A stretch of 19,115 bases of DNA from JBCCFW01 sp039029535 (GTDB lineage: Bacteria > Acidobacteriota > JBCCFW01). Numbering within the stretch: the stretch's first letter is position 1; each line of letters begins with the position of its first letter. The stretch spans positions 1 to 19,115 of the forward strand of contig JBCCFW010000153.1 in assembly GCA_039029535.1 (NCBI GenBank). Reading direction: 5' to 3'. The translations under genes and the position numbers were made by a program. Below the pieces are notes generated by a model. That model was not told the origin of the DNA. It worked only from the letters and a program-made list of their open reading frames with translations, and did not search any database. Shown one piece after another: positions 14,949-19,115 of this stretch.

Positions 14949-15599
14949 TCAGTCCACGGTCGTCAGCTCCGTGAGCCCCGCTCGCTCGCAGAGCTCTCTG
15001 AACCAGCTCGCTGCCGTCTCCGTCCGTTCGGTCAGGTCGCTGCTCCCCCAGACCAGGCAGAGGAGCGAGCGGGTCGTGCCGTCGGTCTTCGTGCGCTGGG
15101 CGTCCTTGACGGGGCTCGCCGTCGCCCCGTCGGCATCGTGGAGGCAGAGCAGGCCCTTGAGGCTCAGCTCCTGACCGCTCGGGTTGAAGACGTAGTGCGA
15201 GTGCGGCGGCTCCGCGTCGGGAGGCACGACGCCGACCCGCAGGGGCTCGCTCAGGCGGTCGAGGTCGACGACGCTCACCGGCAGGCCCGAGTGCAGGCTG
15301 ACGACGTTGCCGAGGTCGACTGCCAGGTTGATGGAGCCGAGCCCGTCACCCTCGGCGACCCGCGCCAGGTACTCCGAGGCCGGGCGGCTCCGACCGCTCG
15401 GTCGAAAGCCGCCGTGACGCAGCAGCAGGCGCACGGCCTTCTTGGTGTCGTCGTCCCGACGCAAGGGGGCGTCGGCCGTCTCCGCTGCGAGCAGCGCGAT
15501 GAGCCAGTCGGGGCTGGGGTGTTCTTCCAGGGGACCGGGCAGTCGGGCGGTGAAGGCCACCAGGCGCAGGAGAGGATGCTCGTCGACGGTCAAGGTCAT
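14949..15599 (-). CDS. B3/B4 (tRNA-binding) domain protein
   Basis: A 216-residue stand-alone protein with a B3/4 domain (about residues 66-185), the fold found in the phenylalanyl-tRNA synthetase beta chain. Recognisable features are FRPSGRSRPASEYLARV, then INLAVDLGNVVSLHSGLPVSVVDLD, matching the family pattern of an N-x-x-VD-x-N-x2-S and LPV-x4-D core. Free-standing relatives are thought to edit or bind charged tRNA or free amino acids, but few are characterised. The ATG at 15599 is preferred to a GTG at 15614; no Shine-Dalgarno is seen, so a leaderless message is possible. It is the first gene of the minus-strand operon and diverges from the YjbQ gene across about 41 bp. Confidence 0.75.
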   Translation of the reverse strand: MTLTVDEHPLLRLVAFTARLPGPLEEHPSPDWLIALLAAETADAPLRRDDDTKKAVRLLLRHGGFRPSGRSRPASEYLARVAEGDGLGSINLAVDLGNVVSLHSGLPVSVVDLDRLSEPLRVGVVPPDAEPPHSHYVFNPSGQELSLKGLLCLHDADGATASPVKDAQRTKTDGTTRSLLCLVWGSSDLTERTETAASWFRELCERAGLTELTTVD

Positions 15600-15640
15600 G
15601 ACGAATGCTGCCACGGTTGGTGCGGTGCATGCTCTCGAGC
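15600..15640. promoter_or_regulatory. Very short divergent intergenic region
   Basis: Only 41 bp (29 if the ATG at 15629 is used) separate the starts of the B3/B4 gene and the YjbQ gene. Two full promoters with leaders do not fit, so they must overlap, sit inside the opposite gene's 5' end, or give leaderless messages. I see no clear -10/-35 pair or Shine-Dalgarno on either strand. Confidence 0.4.
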
Positions 15641-16087
15641 ATGGACATCATCCTCGACACGCAGCGACTCGACCTGGAGACCGGAGGCGAGGGGGAGATC
15701 GTCGACATCACCCCCGAGCTCGTGAGCCGAGTCGAGCAGGCCGGCCTCGAGGAGGGGCAGGTCCTGATCTTCTGCCCAGGTTCCACCGGTGGGCTCACGA
15801 CCGTCGAGCACGAGCCCGGTCTCGTGCGCGACCTCGCCGAGCTCTGGGAGCGCATCGCTCCTCGCGACCAGCACTATCACCACGAGGACACCTGGCACGA
15901 CGGCAACGGTCACTCGCACGTCCGGGCGAGCCTGCTCGGTCCCTCGCTGGTGGTCCCCGTCTTCGAGGGACGACCCGTGCTCGGCACCTGGCAGCAGGTC
16001 ATCTTCGTCGACTTCGACAACCGCGCGCGTCAGCGTCGGCTGGTCGTGCAGCTCTCGGGCCGACGAGGGGAAGGTCAACTCGACTGA
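15641..16087 (+). CDS. YjbQ/UPF0047 family protein
   Basis: A 148-residue cytoplasmic protein of the YjbQ family. Some members show weak thiamine-phosphate synthase activity; the physiological role is unsettled. Conserved blocks are PGSTGGLTTVEHEPG (46-60), YHHEDTWHDGNGHSHVRASLLG (79-100), and LGTWQQVIFVDFDNRARQRR (114-133). The GST form in place of the HTT of Escherichia coli YjbQ is, as I recall, a recognised variant of the family and not damage. The ATG at 15641 matches the usual family start; ATGs at 15629 and 15605 are in frame but unlikely. The 3' end overlaps the convergent membrane-protein gene by 13 bp. Confidence 0.85.
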   Translation: MDIILDTQRLDLETGGEGEIVDITPELVSRVEQAGLEEGQVLIFCPGSTGGLTTVEHEPGLVRDLAELWERIAPRDQHYHHEDTWHDGNGHSHVRASLLGPSLVVPVFEGRPVLGTWQQVIFVDFDNRARQRRLVVQLSGRRGEGQLD

Positions 16088-16776
16088 TCCTCGGCCGGGA
16101 CCGTGTCGCGACCGGTCCACCACACCAGCAGCGACGACACGATCAGCGCGGGCACGAGGGAGAAGACGAGCCCGGCGGGATCGGGCAGGCCACGCCGGAG
16201 CCCGAGCAACATGAGGAGGAGAGTCGCCGCGGTGAGCAGCGCCAGCCAGCGATCGCGGCCGACGGGACGACCCCACCAGGGGAGGAGGCCCACGACGAGG
16301 ACGAGCCCGGCGGTCGCGGTGACCAGCACGAGCCCGAGCGGTCGCAGCGCCGGCCAGAGCAGTGAGAGGAGCGAAGCGGCGAGGAGGTGCAGGGTGAGCA
16401 AGCCCGCCACGCCGTCGGCGTCCGGACCGTCGCTCGTGTCGTCGTCGTTCGGGACCCGGGTCAGGCCGAGGAAGGGGAGGGCGACCAGGCCGAAGCCCGT
16501 CGTGAGCGAGCCGGCCCAGGGCTGAACCGGCCAGCTCAGGCCCGGCAGCAGCGCGGACCCGGGCACGGAGACCGCAAGGCAGAGCGCGAGCTCGGTGATC
16601 GCGAGCGGCAGCAACAAGGCGGCAGCGAGACAGTCGAAGGGGAGGCTCGAGCCGACCTTGGGCCGGACTCGCAGCCAACTCGCGGCAGCCATGACGACCA
16701 GGGCGAACACGGGCACGAGGGTCTCGAGCTGCCCTCGGGCCACGCCTTCCAACCAGCCTGCCTGCGCCGACGTCAT
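16075..16776 (-). CDS. Polytopic membrane protein of unknown function
   Basis: A 233-residue protein I do not recognise. It has about six to seven hydrophobic segments (roughly residues 19-34, 45-67, 85-103, 122-137, 142-162, 177-190 and 203-221). A polar, aspartate-rich loop (PNDDDTSDGPDADG) lies near the middle, and the short C-terminal tail is charged. The ATG at 16776 is chosen because AGGA lies six bases upstream; an ATG at 16791 in the same frame has no such site. The 3' end overlaps the YjbQ gene convergently by 13 bp. It is separated from the upstream secreted-protein gene by two hairpins, so it probably has its own promoter in the short gap before 16825. Confidence 0.65.
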   Translation of the reverse strand: MTSAQAGWLEGVARGQLETLVPVFALVVMAAASWLRVRPKVGSSLPFDCLAAALLLPLAITELALCLAVSVPGSALLPGLSWPVQPWAGSLTTGFGLVALPFLGLTRVPNDDDTSDGPDADGVAGLLTLHLLAASLLSLLWPALRPLGLVLVTATAGLVLVVGLLPWWGRPVGRDRWLALLTAATLLLMLLGLRRGLPDPAGLVFSLVPALIVSSLLVWWTGRDTVPAEDQSS

Positions 16777-16824
16777 GACGCATCCTGGCATGTCCGGGCC
16801 AGGGAACCACGTCTCGGAAACGAG

Positions 16825-16856
16825 GAGACCCCGCCGAGTCGCCTCGACGGGGTCTC
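16825..16856 (-). terminator. Strong stem-loop terminator behind the Cys-rich secreted gene
   Basis: Positions 16825-16838 pair with 16843-16856 (14 positions, four-base loop). The only mismatch is C16834/A16847 on the + strand, which becomes a G-U wobble in minus-strand RNA. It lies 37 bp after the stop of the minus-strand secreted-protein gene and is followed on that strand by CCTCGTTTCCGAGACGTGG. Confidence 0.75.
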
Positions 16857-16860
16857 GTCA

Positions 16861-16877
16861 CCGAGCTCGGAGCTCGG
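16861..16877 (-). other. Small perfect hairpin between stop codon and terminator
   Basis: CCGAGCT at 16861-16867 pairs with AGCTCGG at 16871-16877 around a three-base loop. It lies between the stop codon at 16893 and the main terminator stem, and may protect the 3' end of the message or assist termination. Confidence 0.45.
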
Positions 16878-16892
16878 ATCGGCGGTCAGGCG

Positions 16893-18674
16893 TCAGCGGC
16901 GCGTGCGACCGGCGCCCGGATCCCGACGGGAGTCCGCGACGCTGCCGCGACGACCGTCACTGACGCCGCCCCGGATGACGCGACCACTCCCGAGCGGACG
17001 ACCCACGCTGGAGCCCCGACGGCCGCCGGAGTCGCAGGCCAGCTCGGTCACGGCACCGGAGCCGTTGAGAGTCACCTCGACGACCGAGACACCACAGCCG
17101 TTGAGCACCTCGATGCGCTGCCAGCCGTTGTTCTCGCTGGCGGCGATCGTGACGGTGTCGAGCAGGCCGCCGCCGTCGTCGTAGGTGCGGACCTCGCCAC
17201 CCTCCTCGGTGTCGAGCACGCCCAACCAATCGAGCTTGATCGGGGCGTCGAAGGTGAAGGTCATGACGCCGCCGTCCTGCGCGTCGTTGGGCTCGCAGTC
17301 GCTGTCTTCCTGGAGGACTGCAGCGTTGCCACGCGCCATGTCGTTGCCGGCGCCGGCACCGGGAGTCAGGAGGTCGTCGTCGTCACAAGTCGGCGTGCTG
17401 GTGTCGAAGATCCTCACCGTCGAGGTGCCGGTGATGGTCACGCCGGAGAACGCGGTCTCCGCATCCGTGCCGGCGTCGACCCCTGCGAAGTCGAGGGTGA
17501 TGCAGTCGGCCGGGCAGGGACCCGTGCAGGGATGACCGAACGGCAGCATCGTGGGCATGCCCGGGATGAGCGGCAAGAAGTAGTTGGCGGTCTCGCAGCA
17601 CAGGTCGGACGCGAAGGGTGCCGGGGCTCCGAAGCAGGGATGCATGTCGGAGAGCGGCGGCGGGTCCGGGAAGGCCAGGCGCACGAGCTGGAAGAGGTTG
17701 CAGCCCTCGCAGCAGGGGTCGCTGTCGACGCAGATGGGGAAGTCGTCGCAGGACACCCCGCCGGAGATGTCGTTGGCCGCGACGGTGAAGTTGCCGGTCG
17801 AGTCGGAGAAGCCGTGGACCTGGATGAGGTACTCCACGCCGGCCTCGGCGCACCACTCGACCGTCGAGGTCAGGCGGTTGCCCGGGCTGCAGGTCAGGTC
17901 GTCTTCGCTGGCGTCGACGCAGCGGAGCTCGTCGCAAGTTCCGCAGAAGACACTGATGCGCGTGTCGAAGTCGGCGGCGCCGCCGAGGTCGGGGCAGGTC
18001 GTGACCTGCAATCGGCCACCCTCACCGACGACCTTGTACCAGGTGTCGGGTGAGGTGTTCATGACCTGGCCGTCGTCCTCGGTGCAGCACTGAGGCACGT
18101 CGGGAGAGCTGAGGGCGTCCATCGTGGTGCCGTCGATCGCGCTGCCGATCTCGAGAGACTCGGCGGTCACGCAGGTCGTGAGGCAGGGGCCATCGTCGAT
18201 GACCGCGAGCTCGAAGTTGCCGCAGGCGATGAAGCCGGTGACGACCACGAGGTACTCGAAGCCTTCCTCGGTGCAGAGCGTGACCGTGGAGGGGCCGAAC
18301 TCCGAGCAGAGGGGGTCGGAGTCGTCGCCGTCGACGCAGGTCAAGACGGGCTCGGCGCAGTCGCCCGAGAGCACGGCGATCTGCGTGTCGAAGTCGGCGG
18401 ACCCGCCGAGGTCCAGGCAGGTGCTCAGGGTGACCTGCTCACCGGTGCCGATGAACGAGAACCAGACGTTGTTGTCGAACAGGTCGAGGAAGCTGCCGCA
18501 CACGGGCGGGAGGTTGAACGAGGGGTTGGCGTCGCAGGTCTCGCCGGCGGTCAGCGAGGGCACGGCGACCATGGTGGCGTTGGAGCACTCGTCGTTGGCG
18601 GGCTGGGCTTGGGCGCCCAGGGCGAGGAGGAGGAGGGCCGAGCCGCTCAGGAAGGAGAGGGTCCGTCTCGACAT
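16893..18674 (-). CDS. Secreted cysteine-rich protein with two PPC-like modules and a C-terminal beta-sandwich
   Basis: A 593-residue exported protein. The signal peptide (MSRRTLSFLSGSALLLLALGAQAQ) has a basic start, a hydrophobic core and an AQA cleavage site near residue 23. Two homologous modules follow, at about 25-164 and 165-310, resembling bacterial pre-peptidase C-terminal domains. Each contains a core like CLDLGGSADFDTQIAV or CPDLGGAADFDTRISV and paired cysteines. Residues about 310-391 are a cysteine-rich linker (SDPCCEGC, LCCETANYF, HPCTGPCPADC). Residues 392-547 form a beta-sandwich-like domain containing RIFDTSTPTCDDDDLLTPG and LGVLDTEEGGEVRTYD. The last 43 residues are glycine/arginine-rich. 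The start is supported by GGAG nine bases before the ATG. No catalytic motif is seen; adhesive or structural function is likely. The gene stands alone with its own terminator. Confidence 0.85.
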   Translation of the reverse strand: MSRRTLSFLSGSALLLLALGAQAQPANDECSNATMVAVPSLTAGETCDANPSFNLPPVCGSFLDLFDNNVWFSFIGTGEQVTLSTCLDLGGSADFDTQIAVLSGDCAEPVLTCVDGDDSDPLCSEFGPSTVTLCTEEGFEYLVVVTGFIACGNFELAVIDDGPCLTTCVTAESLEIGSAIDGTTMDALSSPDVPQCCTEDDGQVMNTSPDTWYKVVGEGGRLQVTTCPDLGGAADFDTRISVFCGTCDELRCVDASEDDLTCSPGNRLTSTVEWCAEAGVEYLIQVHGFSDSTGNFTVAANDISGGVSCDDFPICVDSDPCCEGCNLFQLVRLAFPDPPPLSDMHPCFGAPAPFASDLCCETANYFLPLIPGMPTMLPFGHPCTGPCPADCITLDFAGVDAGTDAETAFSGVTITGTSTVRIFDTSTPTCDDDDLLTPGAGAGNDMARGNAAVLQEDSDCEPNDAQDGGVMTFTFDAPIKLDWLGVLDTEEGGEVRTYDDGGGLLDTVTIAASENNGWQRIEVLNGCGVSVVEVTLNGSGAVTELACDSGGRRGSSVGRPLGSGRVIRGGVSDGRRGSVADSRRDPGAGRTRR

Positions 18675-18991
18675 GGGGGATGTCTCCGGGTGGGCTGAGT
18701 TTCAGCGGAAGCGCGGGAGACCTCAAGACGTGCGGCGTGACCGGAGGCGGGGAGCCGCCGTGCCCGGGGGAAGAGCTGAGTCCAAGGTGATCGACCGTCA
18801 GGGACGGTGCACGCGTCGAGGAGCGGCTAGGTAACCGTAATCAGAAAGGTGCGGCAAGGAGTTTCTCCCGGCCTCACGGAGCCCTGACGCGGTCACTGAG
18901 GTCCCTGCCTGACGCCGAACAACGCGAAGTCGAGAAAAATCGCGGTCTCGGGGCCGATCGACGTTCGCGCGGACACGTCTCGGAAAACGAA
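18675..18991. other. Non-coding upstream region of the Cys-rich secreted gene
   Basis: I see no convincing gene. Minus-strand promoter elements for the secreted gene should lie here. A weak possibility is TTGCCG (18857-18852) with TACCTA (18833-18828), spaced 18 bases, but the -10 is poor and the leader would be about 150 bases. The gap contains a patch richer in A and T than the genes around it (about 18829-18860). Confidence 0.35.
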
Positions 18992-19018
18992 CCACGCCCC
19001 CGCAAGGCGAGGGCGTGG
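18992..19018 (-). terminator. Strong stem-loop, minus-strand terminator of an off-window gene
   Basis: Positions 18992-19003 pair with 19007-19018 around a three-base loop. The single mismatch, C19000/A19010, is a G-U wobble in minus-strand RNA. The minus-strand sequence after it is TTCGTTTTCCGAGACGTG, the same 13-base tail core as at the terminator near 16825. It probably ends a minus-strand gene starting beyond the right edge. Confidence 0.65.
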
Positions 19019-19058
19019 GGGCGAGCGCTGCAACGCTCGAAACGACCTGTCAGACGCA

Positions 19059-19094
19059 CCGATGCCCCGCCGAAGACGTTCGGCGAGGCATCGG
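19059..19094 (-). terminator. 16-position stem-loop near the right edge
   Basis: Positions 19059-19074 pair with 19079-19094 around the loop GACG. The one mismatch, C19067/A19086, is again a G-U wobble in minus-strand RNA. It lies 40 bp from the hairpin at 18992-19018, forming a tandem pair. The T-tract after it is weak, so it may be an mRNA 3'-end structure or part of a double terminator. Confidence 0.5.
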
Positions 19095-19115
19095 GGGGCG
19101 GGGGACCGGAGACCC

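Noticed and set aside
13024..15174. 716-codon + strand open frame across the operon
   Set aside because: It is opposite the molybdopterin enzyme, whose Fe-S motif and family similarity are clear. The antisense product has no recognisable feature.
15776..15820. Loss of the HTT motif in the YjbQ protein as a sign of inactivation
   Set aside because: The GST form with the intact later blocks is, as I recall, found in a recognised subgroup of the family, so it is not evidence of decay.
15596..16861. 421-codon minus-strand open frame opposite the YjbQ gene
   Set aside because: It runs through both the YjbQ gene and the membrane-protein gene in a wrong frame and shows only random Arg/Ala-rich sequence.
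18874..19059. Possible 61-residue minus-strand small protein
   Set aside because: It runs through a strong terminator-like stem, has no ribosome-binding site and has a random Arg-rich composition.
1..19115. CRISPR arrays, tRNAs, rRNA, IS elements or phage genes
   Set aside because: No regularly spaced repeats, cloverleaf sequences, transposase motifs or integration repeats were seen on either strand.

Overview
The window is very GC-rich (about two thirds G+C, judged by eye) bacterial chromosomal DNA. It holds no rRNA, tRNA, CRISPR array, transposase or phage gene. Three very large or cysteine-rich secreted proteins, a PAND-C-SNAT type repeat module and densely packed housekeeping genes suggest a Planctomycetota-like lineage. 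A Myxococcota or similar high-GC environmental lineage is possible, and there is no marker gene here to settle it.

Left region (1-10.4 kb, + strand): two tandem paralogous genes, 106-5151 and 5255-10306, encode modular secreted proteins of 1681 and 1683 residues. Both share one architecture: a short hydrophobic N-terminus, a zinc metalloprotease domain of metzincin/leishmanolysin type (HELSH, a distant SHFD histidine, a Met-turn), a cadherin/Ig-like module, a jelly-roll-like module, two DUF11-type repeats, a long right-handed beta-helix and a C-terminal helical domain. They are the most interesting content of the window. Candidate terminator hairpins lie after each.

Middle region (10.4-15.6 kb): a structured non-coding stretch leads to a single-domain VOC (glyoxalase-fold) gene on +, with a plausible promoter and a palindrome just upstream. 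Convergent to it is a four-gene minus-strand operon read from 15599 down to 11235: a B3/B4 tRNA-binding-domain protein, a cytoplasmic molybdopterin/4Fe-4S oxidoreductase, an EI24/CysZ-like membrane protein and a D-2-hydroxyacid dehydrogenase homologue. The last three are joined by 4-bp start/stop overlaps.

Right region (15.6-19.1 kb): a YjbQ/UPF0047 gene diverges from the operon across only about 41 bp. It overlaps convergently with a polytopic membrane protein gene of unknown function. A cysteine-rich secreted protein on the minus strand (16893-18674) carries two repeated PPC-like modules and a C-terminal beta-sandwich. The window ends with non-coding DNA carrying two strong hairpins. Together with the hairpin behind the secreted gene, these have stems whose only mismatch becomes a G-U wobble when read as minus-strand RNA, which marks them as minus-strand terminators or RNA elements.
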